37,097 nucleotides of DNA from contig JAEYPL010000225.1 in assembly GCA_023410905.1 (NCBI GenBank), positions 1 to 37,097 of the forward strand, given 5' to 3'. The translations under genes were made by a program, and so were the position numbers. Under the pieces are notes generated by a model. It saw nothing but the letters and a program-made list of their open reading frames with translations, searched no databases and was not told where the DNA came from. This DNA is from Pseudomonadota bacterium (GTDB lineage: Bacteria > Pseudomonadota > Alphaproteobacteria > Rhizobiales > Hyphomicrobiaceae). Shown piece after piece: positions 6,542-14,263 of this stretch (position 1 is the stretch's first letter; every line of letters begins with the position of its first letter).

Positions 6542-7879
6542 TCAGTGCACCGTCTCGCCATGGAGGCGGGCATCGAGACCCTCGACTTCGGTCTGCTCAT
6601 CGACGCGCAGGCCCATGAACAGCTTGACCACCATGAGGATCACGAACGTGGCGACCGCGCAGTACGCGATCGTCGCGATCGTCCCGTAGAACTGGATCCA
6701 CACCTGAGCTGCATTGCCCTCGAGGAGGCCGCTCTTGCCCTCGCCGCCGATCCAAGCCACAGCGAACACGCCGGTTAGGATCGCGCCGACGAAGCCGCCG
6801 ACACCATGGATGCCGAAGACGTCGAGGCTGTCGTCATAGCCCAGAGCGCGCTTGATGCCGGTGGAGGCGATGAAGCAGATAACGCCGCCGATGAGGCCCA
6901 TCATCAATGCGCCCTTCGGATCGACGAAGCCGGCCGCGGGAGTGATGACAACAAGACCTGCAATGGCGCCCGATGCGATGCCGAGAACGCTCGGCTTGCC
7001 GTGCGTCATCCACTCCGCGAACATCCAGGCGAGCGCCGCAGCGGCCGCGCAGATCTGCGTGACGAGGATAGCCATAGCGGCGGAGTCGTTCGCGCCACCA
7101 GCCGAGCCGCCGTTGAAGCCAAACCAGCCGACCCACAGGAACGCTGCACCCATCACCGTGTAGACGAGGTTGTGCGGCGCCATGTTGTCAGTGCCGTAAC
7201 CCTTGCGACGCCCGAGAACCAGTGCGGCGACGAGACCTGCAACACCCGAGTTGATGTGGACGACGGTGCCGCCGGCGAAGTCCATAATGCCGTCAGCGCC
7301 GAGGAAGCCACCGCCCCACACCCAATGGCAGATCGGTGCGTAGACCACGATCAGCCAGAGCGTGATGAAGACGAGGAAGCTTGAAAACTTCATGCGGTCG
7401 GCCACCGCACCGGCGATAAGTGCCGGCGTGATGATTGCGAACGTCATCTGGAAGACGGCGAACAGCGACTCGGTGATCAGCAGCGGAGCGAACAGACCGT
7501 CCTTCGTCATGCCGGCGAAGAACATCTTGCCGAAGCCGCCCATGTAGGCATTGAGAGCGCCGCCATCACCGAAGGCGATGGAGTAACCGACGACCATCCA
7601 AACGATCGACAGAAGGCAGGCAGCCGCAAAGGACTGCATGACCGTCGCGAGCACGTTCTTCTTGCGCACCATGCCGCCGTAGAAGAGCGCGAGGCCAGGG
7701 ATCGTCATCATCAGGACGATGACGGTCGACGTCAGCATCCAGGCCATATCGCCGGAGTCCATCTTAGGCGCCTCGGCGGGGGCCTGAGCCAGCGCGGGCA
7801 GCGCGGTGGTCATGCTGACCATGGCCCATGCGGCGGCGAGCGCCGCTACGCTGGTTATCGAACGAATGCATGTCTTCAT
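6542..7879 (-). CDS. amt: Ammonium transporter Amt
   Basis: 445 residues of the Amt/Mep/Rh family. An N-terminal signal-like segment ends 'ALPALAQA' (about residue 32), as in E. coli AmtB, and about eleven membrane helices follow. The central twin-histidine pair is visible in 'GTVVHINSGVAG' and 'FGIHGVGGFVGA', and the family signature 'DFAGGTVVHINSG' is complete. It moves ammonium into the cell as a trimer, gated by the PII protein encoded just upstream. The ATG at 7879 has AGGA about nine bases before it. glnK ends 121 bp upstream on the same strand, so the pair forms the widespread glnK-amtB operon, served by the sigma-54 site near 8429. Confidence 0.97.
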   Translation of the reverse strand: MKTCIRSITSVAALAAAWAMVSMTTALPALAQAPAEAPKMDSGDMAWMLTSTVIVLMMTIPGLALFYGGMVRKKNVLATVMQSFAAACLLSIVWMVVGYSIAFGDGGALNAYMGGFGKMFFAGMTKDGLFAPLLITESLFAVFQMTFAIITPALIAGAVADRMKFSSFLVFITLWLIVVYAPICHWVWGGGFLGADGIMDFAGGTVVHINSGVAGLVAALVLGRRKGYGTDNMAPHNLVYTVMGAAFLWVGWFGFNGGSAGGANDSAAMAILVTQICAAAAALAWMFAEWMTHGKPSVLGIASGAIAGLVVITPAAGFVDPKGALMMGLIGGVICFIASTGIKRALGYDDSLDVFGIHGVGGFVGAILTGVFAVAWIGGEGKSGLLEGNAAQVWIQFYGTIATIAYCAVATFVILMVVKLFMGLRVDEQTEVEGLDARLHGETVH

Positions 7880-8000
7880 GGGTTTGTTCCTGCCACCATT
7901 CCAGTTTGAGGTTAGAGCTTCGCCGAAGTCGACGCGCCGGCCGCAGTGTCCCCCGTCTGCCATTGCAGGCCGGCCGGTGGCGGGCGCGACGTCTGTTTCG

Positions 8001-8339
8001 TCAGAGAGCGTTGTCGTCCGTCTCGCCGGTGCGGATGCGCAGCGTGTGCTCGATGGCTGAGACGAAGATCTTCCCGTCGCCGATCTGGCCGGTCTTGGCG
8101 GCAGTGGCGATGGCGGACACGGCTTTGTCGACCTCGGCCGAAGTCACGGCGACCTCGATCTTGATCTTGGGAAGGAAGTTCACGGCATATTCGGCGCCGC
8201 GGTAGATCTCGGTATGCCCTTTCTGACGCCCGTACCCCTTTACCTCGGAGACGGTCATGCCCTGCAGCCCGAGGTCCGTCAGCGCCGAACGCACCTCCTC
8301 GAGCTTGAACGGTTTGATAATCGCAGTGATCAGCTTCAT
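8001..8339 (-). CDS. glnK: Nitrogen regulatory PII protein GlnK
   Basis: 112 residues, the exact PII length, beginning 'MKLITAIIKPFKLEEVR'. The T-loop carries Tyr51 in 'GAEYAVN', the uridylylation site. The ATP/2-oxoglutarate pocket residues appear in 'VKGYGRQKGHTE', and the C-terminal signature is 'TGQIGDGKIFV'. Under nitrogen sufficiency, deuridylylated GlnK docks on Amt and closes it; its state also reports 2-oxoglutarate and energy. Two in-frame ATGs occur (8345, 8339); the second gives the canonical N-terminus, and a GAGG upstream could serve either. It is first gene of the glnK-amt operon. Confidence 0.97.
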   Translation of the reverse strand: MKLITAIIKPFKLEEVRSALTDLGLQGMTVSEVKGYGRQKGHTEIYRGAEYAVNFLPKIKIEVAVTSAEVDKAVSAIATAAKTGQIGDGKIFVSAIEHTLRIRTGETDDNAL

Positions 8340-8428
8340 GGCCATTCGACCTCGCGTCTTGGCGCACCCCCGACGAAGCAGCAGACGTGCGCGTTCCAAG
8401 GCCTGCGCAGAGCAGGCATTGGTTAAGA

Positions 8429-8444
8429 CTCAAAGGGCGTGCCA
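8429..8444 (-). promoter_or_regulatory. Sigma-54 (RpoN) promoter of glnK-amt
   Basis: Read on the minus strand the site is TGGCACGCCCTTTGAG. It matches the -24 element TGGCAC(G) exactly and the -12 TTGC element in TTG, with canonical spacing. It lies about 90 bp upstream of the GlnK start. glnK-amt operons are classic NtrC/sigma-54 targets, so this site and its context support each other. NtrC sites further upstream were not resolved. Confidence 0.7.
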
Positions 8445-8529
8445 GATGCGGAGCTGGAAGCTAGGCCATTGATATATATGGCTGAAAAGTGGTGTCTGAC
8501 CGGTGGCGATGGGGTTTTGGGCAGTCATA

Positions 8530-8552
8530 ATTGCCTAATTAATAGGCAAAAT
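8530..8552 (-). terminator. Possible weak terminator after tesB
   Basis: An inverted repeat TTGCCTA/TAGGCAA with a 5-nt AT loop lies just after the acyl-CoA thioesterase gene on its strand. The following sequence is only moderately T-rich, so this is a weak terminator or an unrelated palindrome in the glnK upstream region. Confidence 0.3.
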
Positions 8553-8566
8553 CGGCTTTTTGCCCG

Positions 8567-9466
8567 CTAGCTGACCACGAAGCCTGTCGCCTGCTTGCGC
8601 ATCAGGCCTTCCTGCGTCGTCGAGGCGACTAAAAGGCCTTCGCGGGTGAAGACGCTGCCTCTGCAGAAGCCGCGGCCCCCGAAGGCCGAGGGGCTGTCCT
8701 GGGCATAGAGCAGCCAATCATCGGCGCGGAACGGGCGATGAAACCACATGGCGTGGTCCAGACTGGCGAGCTGCAGATCCTTGTCGAACATCAGCTTACC
8801 GTGGGCGATCAGGGCGGTGTCGAGCAGGGTGAAGTCCGAGGCATAAGCAAGAACGCACTGATGTAGCGGGAAAGAATCGGGGAGCGGCTTGGTTGCGCGC
8901 ATCCAGATGAGCTGGCGAGGCTCCCGCTTGTCGCGGGAGAAGTAGCGCGAGACATCGACCGGGCGGATCTCGATCGGGCGCTCGCGCTCCCAATACCGGC
9001 GCATGTTTTCGGGGAGCTTGTCGAGCATCCGCTCCTTGAGATCCTGCTCGTTGGGCAGATCCTCCGGCGCCGGCGCCTCCGGCATGGGGGCGTGATGGTC
9101 GTATCCGCCCTCGTTCTTATGGAACGAGACGCTCATGGTGAACATGGCGCGCCCGTGCTGGATGCCTTTTACGCGCCGGGTCGTGAAGCTGCCGCCATCC
9201 CTGATGCGCTCGACGTCGTAAATGATGGGCTCGGCCGGATCGCCGGGGAGCAGGAAGTAGCCATGGGCCGAATGAGCGATACGCTCCTCCGGCACCGTGC
9301 GGACGGCCGCGACGAGCGCTTGCCCGAGCACCTGTCCGCCGTAGACGCGCTGCCAGCCGGCGCTAGGCCCGCGACCACGAAACAGGTTCTGTTCCAGGCG
9401 CTCGAGGTCCAGTATGCCAACGAGATCATCGACGGCATTGGTATCCGACGCTTTCTTTCGGGCCAT
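8567..9466 (-). CDS. tesB: Acyl-CoA thioesterase II
   Basis: 299 residues, close to the usual 285-290 of TesB. It is a double hot-dog protein that hydrolyses acyl-CoA to free fatty acid and CoA. The N-terminal half has 'VYGGQVLGQALVAA', the family's most conserved stretch. The C-terminal half has 'LAYASDFTLLDTAL' with the catalytic aspartate, 'SLDHAMWFHRPFRADDWLLY' and 'TQEGLMR' with the glutamine of the Asp-Gln-Thr/Ser triad. The start 'MARKKASD' lies 77 bp from the divergent hydroxylase start chosen at 9544. Its physiological substrate cannot be read from the sequence. Confidence 0.95.
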   Translation of the reverse strand: MARKKASDTNAVDDLVGILDLERLEQNLFRGRGPSAGWQRVYGGQVLGQALVAAVRTVPEERIAHSAHGYFLLPGDPAEPIIYDVERIRDGGSFTTRRVKGIQHGRAMFTMSVSFHKNEGGYDHHAPMPEAPAPEDLPNEQDLKERMLDKLPENMRRYWERERPIEIRPVDVSRYFSRDKREPRQLIWMRATKPLPDSFPLHQCVLAYASDFTLLDTALIAHGKLMFDKDLQLASLDHAMWFHRPFRADDWLLYAQDSPSAFGGRGFCRGSVFTREGLLVASTTQEGLMRKQATGFVVS

Positions 9467-9543
9467 GGCGACGGCATCCTCAGGAGCTGATGATAGAGCA
9501 GGCGCTGACGTCGCCTATCTACAGCAAAGAGCCGGAGCGCGGT

Positions 9544-10767
9544 ATGCGCGATCATGACGTTGTTATTGCGGGCGGGGGCCTCACAGGCCTCGTTCTGGCG
9601 CGGGCGCTGGCCTATGTCTTCGGCGCTGGGGCGCGCATTGCGCTCCTGGATGCCGGCGGGTCGAGCGGACGGCCCGACGCGCGAAGCTATGCCCTTTCGG
9701 CGGGATCACGAAGACTGCTCGATGCTATCGGCGTATGGGCGGGGGTCGCCGAAGAGGCCCAGCCCGTCAGCGGCATCGACATCACGGACTCGAGCCTGAC
9801 GGACGCCATCCGGCCGGTTCTGCTGAGCTACGACACGATCGTTGGGGAAGGCGAGCCCGGCATGTGGATCGTGCCGGCGGATGCGCTCCAAAGGGCAGCG
9901 CTTGCGCTGCTAGATGGCACGGAAGGGATCACGCGGCTTTCCGGCATGGCGAATGGGCTGGCCGCGGACACCAGCGGCATTACGCTTCGTTTGGCTGATG
10001 GTGGATCGATCAAGGCGGGGCTGGTCGTCGCTTGCGACGGCCGCAAGTCACCGCTGCGCGCCGCGGCCGGTATTGGCGTCGTCGAGCGTCAGTATGCGCA
10101 GACCGGCATCGTCACGACCGTACGCCACGAGCGGCCTCATGGCGGGCGCGCCGTTCAGCACTTTCTCCCGGCTGGGCCATTCGCGATCCTCCCACTGACC
10201 GGCAATCGCGCCTGTGTGACGTGGACCGAGGACGCAGGCGAGGCGGCGCGCATTCTGGCGCTCGACGATGCGGATTTTCTCGGCGAACTCGAAAAGCGCT
10301 TCGGGCATCGGCTCGGCGCGCTTGAATTAGCCGGGCCGCGCGGGAGCTGGCCGCTGGCGATGCATCTGGCTCGCGAGCTGATCGCGCCGCGTTTCGCGCT
10401 TGCGGGCGATGCGGTGCGTGGCGTGCATCCCATTGCCGGACAGGGGCTCAATCTCGGTCTGCGCGACGTTGCGGCACTGACTGAGTGTCTCGTCGATGCC
10501 GTGCGCGTCGGCCTCGATGTCGGCGATGCGACGGCGCTCGAGCGTTATGCCCGCTGGCGGCGTTTCGATGGTGCGGCGTCGGCTGCGGCGTTCAGTGCGC
10601 TCAACACGCTTTTCTCGCAGGATAATGCGCTGCTGCGTTCGGTGCGCGATGCGGGGCTGGGTGTTGTCGATCGACTGCCCGGGCTTAAGCGTGCGCTCGT
10701 CAGTGAAGCGTCCGGCCTGACCGGCGACGTGCCGAAGCTGCTAAAGGGTGAAGTTTTGGCTATTTGA
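9544..10767 (+). CDS. UbiH/UbiF/COQ6-family FAD-dependent hydroxylase (ubiquinone biosynthesis)
   Basis: 407 residues, a flavoprotein aromatic hydroxylase. The N-terminal Rossmann motif is 'VVIAGGGLTGLVLARAL'. The family DG motif appears in 'VACDGRKSPLR', and the second FAD signature is 'ALAGDAVRGVHPIAGQGLNLGLRD', which matches UbiH/COQ6 closely. It probably hydroxylates the ubiquinone ring precursor; the ring position (C5, C6 or C1) cannot be assigned from sequence alone. Two starts are plausible: 9490 (preceded by AGGAG) and 9544 (preceded by GGAG). I chose 9544 because it puts the FAD motif at the usual distance from the N-terminus and leaves room for a promoter opposite tesB. Confidence 0.9.
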   Translation: MRDHDVVIAGGGLTGLVLARALAYVFGAGARIALLDAGGSSGRPDARSYALSAGSRRLLDAIGVWAGVAEEAQPVSGIDITDSSLTDAIRPVLLSYDTIVGEGEPGMWIVPADALQRAALALLDGTEGITRLSGMANGLAADTSGITLRLADGGSIKAGLVVACDGRKSPLRAAAGIGVVERQYAQTGIVTTVRHERPHGGRAVQHFLPAGPFAILPLTGNRACVTWTEDAGEAARILALDDADFLGELEKRFGHRLGALELAGPRGSWPLAMHLARELIAPRFALAGDAVRGVHPIAGQGLNLGLRDVAALTECLVDAVRVGLDVGDATALERYARWRRFDGAASAAAFSALNTLFSQDNALLRSVRDAGLGVVDRLPGLKRALVSEASGLTGDVPKLLKGEVLAI

Positions 10768-10772
10768 TCTTT

Positions 10773-10828
10773 GCCGCCGGCTGCTGGGAAGAGGCTCCCC
10801 GCCTTTGGTGTTGTGCCATGCCGGCGGC
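10773..10828. other. Inverted repeat between convergent genes
   Basis: GCCGCCGGC (10773-10781) and GCCGGCGGC (10820-10828) form a 9-bp stem around a 38-nt loop in the 88-bp gap between the convergent hydroxylase and MFS genes. There is no T-run, so intrinsic termination is doubtful; it could limit read-through on either strand. Confidence 0.35.
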
Positions 10829-10855
10829 GGCCACTCCGCAGCGTCACGGGCGTGG

Positions 10856-12088
10856 CTATCTCTCGTCCAGCGGTCGGCAGTAGGTCTCGCGCATTGCGAT
10901 CGCGCAGAAGAACCCGATCAGGCAACCGACGACAATGGCGCTGAGCGCGAATTGATATGCGGCCGCGTCGTAGATACGCGCGCCACCCAGCATCTCGCCT
11001 TTCCAGTTGAGATCGAGCAGCCAGCCCAAGAGTGGTTGAAAGAGCGCGCCCGCGCCTGTGACCGTCCCGTTGACCAGGCCGATTGCCGTCGCGCTGAGTG
11101 CGGGCGGATTGCTTTCGCGTGTCGCCGCGAAGCCGGCGATTTGCGCCGAGCCGCCGAAGCCGCAGAGAAAGCAAAGCAACATGAGCGTCGCGACGGACAA
11201 GCCGGGAATGTAGAGAATGGCGACCATCGACATCAGGCAGATCGCCAGCCCGCCGATCAAGGGAAGCCGGCGGCGGCCGATGCGGTCCGAGGCCCAACCG
11301 ATCAGCGGCGCGCCCACTGCCCAACCGACGAACATCATCGAGGTGATGGATGCTGCGGCCGCACGATCGATGCCGAGCGTGGTGACGAAGTACGGCACGC
11401 CCCAGAGGCCGGAGAAGCCGAGGATCGGACCTGTCGTACCGAGGCCGGCGATGGCAATGAGCCAAGTCTGACGATTACGTACCACTTGACCGAGGCCAGC
11501 AAAGACCGATCCCCGCTCTGGTGTTTCGTGTGGCCGGTCGCGGACCGTCGCCCAGCAAGCCACGGCGATCAGTACGCCACCACCTGCGAGCGCGAGGATG
11601 GCGCCGCGCCAATCCAGGGCTTCGACGACGAGACGGAAGGGTGCCTGGCCGAGGATGCCGCCCAACAGGCCCATCATCATCGCGAGGCCGGAAAACAAGG
11701 CGAAGTACTGCGCCGGAAACCAGAGGGCAGCGACGGCAACCGCTCCGACGAAGCTGAAGGCCGCGGCGGCGCCAATCACGAAGCGGCCGACGGCGACGCC
11801 GGTAATGCCGCTGCTGAGGGCGAAGATGATGCAGCCGACGCTGCACACCAGCGCGGCGGCTGTCATCAGGCGGCGCGGGCCGAACCGATCGATCAGCATT
11901 CCGACGGGGACCTGCATCCCGGCATAGCCGTAGAAATAGAGCGCCGACAGATTACCGATTACGGCGCCGCCGACGGCGAGATCGCGCATCATCTCGTCGA
12001 TCATGACGCTTGGCGAAACGCGCAAAATCCAGGCGTAAAAGAAGAACAGGGCGCCCGAGGCCCAGCCCAGAAGATGCAGCTTCGGCAA
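10856..12088 (-). CDS. MFS transporter
   Basis: 410 residues with about twelve membrane helices, a major facilitator superfamily permease. The loop 2-3 signature appears as 'GMLIDRFGPRRLM' and its repeat as 'GWASDRIGRRRLP'. The inner-half helices carry 'FVIGAAAAFSFVGAVAVAALWFPAQYFALFSGL', as in the organic-anion and sugar-acid porter branches. The substrate cannot be inferred. The initiator is apparently TTG, because no ATG or GTG precedes the first helix in frame; AGGGG lies 11 bases upstream. It is divergent from the ArsR-methyltransferase gene with 223 bp between them, so co-regulation with the methionine operon is possible. Confidence 0.88.
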   Translation of the reverse strand: MPKLHLLGWASGALFFFYAWILRVSPSVMIDEMMRDLAVGGAVIGNLSALYFYGYAGMQVPVGMLIDRFGPRRLMTAAALVCSVGCIIFALSSGITGVAVGRFVIGAAAAFSFVGAVAVAALWFPAQYFALFSGLAMMMGLLGGILGQAPFRLVVEALDWRGAILALAGGGVLIAVACWATVRDRPHETPERGSVFAGLGQVVRNRQTWLIAIAGLGTTGPILGFSGLWGVPYFVTTLGIDRAAAASITSMMFVGWAVGAPLIGWASDRIGRRRLPLIGGLAICLMSMVAILYIPGLSVATLMLLCFLCGFGGSAQIAGFAATRESNPPALSATAIGLVNGTVTGAGALFQPLLGWLLDLNWKGEMLGGARIYDAAAYQFALSAIVVGCLIGFFCAIAMRETYCRPLDER

Positions 12089-12244
12089 GATTTCCAGCCC
12101 CTAGTACGGATTATGTGCCCTAACGGTGTGGCGCGCGCTCCGTTGGCGGCCAGCCGGCTTGTCTCCACCGTGCTTGGCGGGGCCGAATCCGTCAACGCCC
12201 GCCTCAGAGGGGCCGCTGTGCGAAGGCAGCGGGCCGCAGGCCAC

Positions 12245-12272
12245 TTGACACATAAAGATATCTTTATATGAT
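12245..12272 (+). promoter_or_regulatory. Sigma-70 promoter of the arsR-metF-metH operon
   Basis: A perfect -35 TTGACA (12245-12250) is followed after 16 nt by TATGAT (12267-12272), one mismatch from TATAAT. It lies 40 bp upstream of the first ATG. The spacer is almost entirely filled by a 16-bp palindrome, so a bound repressor would block RNA polymerase. Confidence 0.7.
12252..12267. promoter_or_regulatory. Perfect 16-bp palindromic operator
   Basis: ATAAAGATATCTTTAT is identical to its reverse complement and is strikingly AT-rich against the GC-rich surroundings. It occupies the -35/-10 spacer of the methionine operon promoter. Size and position fit an ArsR-family dimer site, and the first gene of the operon encodes such a protein, so autorepression is the natural reading. 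ArsR-type SahR regulators of methionine genes are known in Proteobacteria; whether this is the same motif needs comparison. Confidence 0.65.
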
Positions 12273-12311
12273 TTGCGGCAATCCGGACCTCGAACCGGAA
12301 AAGGGACCTGA

Positions 12312-13325
12312 ATGTCGCTGTCTTCGCAAAGCGTCGTGACCATTCTGAAGGCTGCCGCTGAGCCGACGCGGTTGCGTATCCTGTTGTTGCTCGCGACCAG
12401 CGAGCTGAACGTGAAGGACCTCACGCGCATCCTCGGCCAAAGCCAGCCGCGCATTAGTCGCCACCTGAAGCTGCTCGCCGAAGCGGGGCTCATCGAGCGC
12501 ACGCGCGAGGGGAGCTGGGCCTATTTCCAGCTCGTCGTTGCCGGTCCGGCCGGGGCGCTCTCGCGGCGTCTGCTCGACAGCGTCGATCTTGCCGATGCCC
12601 AGCTCCAGCGCGACCGCAATCGCGCCGAAGCCGTGAAGCGTGAGCGCGAGACCGCCGCTCAGGCCTATTTCGAGCAGCATGCCGCGCAATGGGACGAGAT
12701 TCGATCGCTGCATGTGACCGAGAACAGCGTCGAGACCGCGATGCGCGCGGCTCTGGGTCCGGGACCGTTCCATCATTTCGTAGATGCCGGTACGGGTACG
12801 GGCCGTGTGCTGCAACTCTTCGCCGATCGCTTCGAGCACGGCACGGGCATCGACATCAATCACGCCATGCTCGCCTACGCACGCGCCAAGCTGACGGCGG
12901 TCGGTGTCACGAACGCGCGCGTTCGCCATGGAGATCTCTATGACCTCGGTCTCGAGGATGGCAGCGCCGATGCGGTCGTCATCCATCAGGTGCTGCACTT
13001 CTTGAGCGATCCGGTACAGGCGATCAGCGAAGCCGCGCGCATCCTGGAGCCGGGCGGAAGACTGCTGATTGTAGACTTCGCCCCGCACGAGCTCGAGTTC
13101 CTCCGCGAGACGCAGGCGCACGAGCGACTCGGCTTTCCGCCGGGTCAGGTTGAGCAGTGGCTTCAGGAGGCCGGATTGAAGCTGCTCTCGGTCAACAAGC
13201 TCGCGCCGGAAGCGCGCGACGCGGACGGAAAGCTCACGGTGATGTTGTGGACGGCAGAGCGCCTGCGTGTGCACGCGCACAGCCGTCAGACGGAACGCAT
13301 ATCCAAAGTAGAGGTTGTCGGGTGA
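12312..13325 (+). CDS. ArsR-family HTH / SAM-dependent methyltransferase fusion regulator
   Basis: 337 residues in two domains. Residues about 5-85 are an ArsR-type winged helix ('AAEPTRLRILLLL', recognition helix 'GQSQPRISRHLKLLAEAGLIERTREGSWAYFQL'). The metal-binding ELCVCDL box of arsenic or cadmium sensors is replaced by 'ELNVKDL', so metal sensing is unlikely. After a charged linker (about 95-135), a class I methyltransferase fold begins: motif I 'VDAGTGTGR' (157-165), 'GTGIDINHAML', 'HGDLYDL' and 'LEPGGRLLIVDF'. It probably senses SAM or SAH and controls the methionine genes it is fused with in an operon; true methylation is not excluded. It overlaps metF by one base (TGATG). A GGGA sits just before the ATG. 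Confidence 0.9.
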   Translation: MSLSSQSVVTILKAAAEPTRLRILLLLATSELNVKDLTRILGQSQPRISRHLKLLAEAGLIERTREGSWAYFQLVVAGPAGALSRRLLDSVDLADAQLQRDRNRAEAVKRERETAAQAYFEQHAAQWDEIRSLHVTENSVETAMRAALGPGPFHHFVDAGTGTGRVLQLFADRFEHGTGIDINHAMLAYARAKLTAVGVTNARVRHGDLYDLGLEDGSADAVVIHQVLHFLSDPVQAISEAARILEPGGRLLIVDFAPHELEFLRETQAHERLGFPPGQVEQWLQEAGLKLLSVNKLAPEARDADGKLTVMLWTAERLRVHAHSRQTERISKVEVVG

Positions 13326-14263
13326 TGAAGTCAGTCCAGCAATTGCACGAGCGGCGCAGTCGCCTCGTCGGCGACGGCGAGATCACCGTTTCCTTCGAGT
13401 TCTTCCCGCCGAAGACCGAGCGCATGGAAGAGGCGCTGTGGACGTCGATCCGCCGGCTCGAACCCTTGGCGCCGGAATTCGTCTCGGTGACCTATGGCGC
13501 GGGCGGCTCGACACGCGAGCGCACACATTCGACGGTGGCCCGCATCGTCAAGGAAACGCATCTCGATCCGGCCGCGCATCTGACGTGCGTCGGCGCGACG
13601 CGTGAGGAAGTCGACGAGGTCGTGCGCGGCTATTGGGATGCCGGCGTTCGCCGGATCGTCGCGCTGCGCGGCGATCCGGCCGCGGGTGTCGGCGCGCGCT
13701 ACGAGCCGCATCCAGGCGGCTACCAGAGCACGGCGGATCTCGTGCGCGGCATCAAGGCGATCGGCAAGTTCGATGTCTCGGTGAGCGCCTATCCGGAGAA
13801 GCATCCGGAGAGCACGACCGTCGCATCTGATCTGGACACGCTCAAAGCCAAGATCGATGCTGGTGCCGATCGGGCGATCACGCAGTTCTTCTTCGATAAC
13901 GCGCATTTCCTGCGCTACCTCGAAGCGGCGCGCAAACATGGCATCTGGGCGCCGATCGTGCCCGGCATCGTGCCGATCCATAATTTCAAGCAGGTTTCGG
14001 GTTTCGCGACACGGACCGGCGCCAGCGTGCCGGCCTGGCTCGCGCGCCGCTACGAAGGCCTCGATGACGACCCCGCGACGATGCATCTCGTGGCGGCAGC
14101 CGTCGCCGCCGAGCAGGTGCTCGATCTGGTCGACGAAGGCATTCGCCAGTTCCATTTCTATACGCTGAACCGCGCCGACCTCGTCTATGCGATCTGTCAT
14201 CTGCTTGGCCTGCGTCCGCAGACGAACGGTGGCGCGCCGGCACTCACAAAAGGTGCAGCATGA
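13325..14263 (+). CDS. metF: 5,10-methylenetetrahydrofolate reductase
   Basis: 312 residues, matching the bacterial MTHFR length. This flavoprotein reduces 5,10-methylene-THF to 5-methyl-THF, the methyl donor for methionine synthase. Visible motifs are 'VSFEFFPPKTE' with the catalytic Glu25, 'VSVTYGAGGSTRERT', 'HLTCVG', 'RIVALRGDP', 'YPEKHPES' and 'ITQFFFDN', all in family order. The ATG overlaps the regulator stop by one base, and the stop overlaps the next start by four, so the three genes are translationally coupled. A longer frame running back into the regulator gene is rejected. Confidence 0.97.
   Translation: MKSVQQLHERRSRLVGDGEITVSFEFFPPKTERMEEALWTSIRRLEPLAPEFVSVTYGAGGSTRERTHSTVARIVKETHLDPAAHLTCVGATREEVDEVVRGYWDAGVRRIVALRGDPAAGVGARYEPHPGGYQSTADLVRGIKAIGKFDVSVSAYPEKHPESTTVASDLDTLKAKIDAGADRAITQFFFDNAHFLRYLEAARKHGIWAPIVPGIVPIHNFKQVSGFATRTGASVPAWLARRYEGLDDDPATMHLVAAAVAAEQVLDLVDEGIRQFHFYTLNRADLVYAICHLLGLRPQTNGGAPALTKGAA

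Noticed and set aside
6343..6618. A plus-strand frame with a GTG start after the L,D-transpeptidase gene
   Set aside because: It runs through a strong terminator hairpin and into the end of amt, with no ribosome-binding site and Arg/Gly-rich composition.
10748..12271. A 507-residue plus-strand frame over the MFS gene
   Set aside because: It is polar and rich in Arg, Glu and Asp, which is what the reverse strand of a membrane transporter gene gives. The minus strand encodes clear transmembrane helices.
12089..12311. SAM riboswitch upstream of the methionine operon
   Set aside because: I saw no conserved SAM-I, SAM-II or SAH riboswitch core between the MFS gene and the ArsR fusion. The promoter and ATG are only 40 bp apart.
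12264..13280. A 338-residue open frame opposite the ArsR-methyltransferase gene
   Set aside because: It has no family motif and overlaps the confirmed gene completely. The plus strand has promoter, operator, ribosome-binding site and operon coupling.
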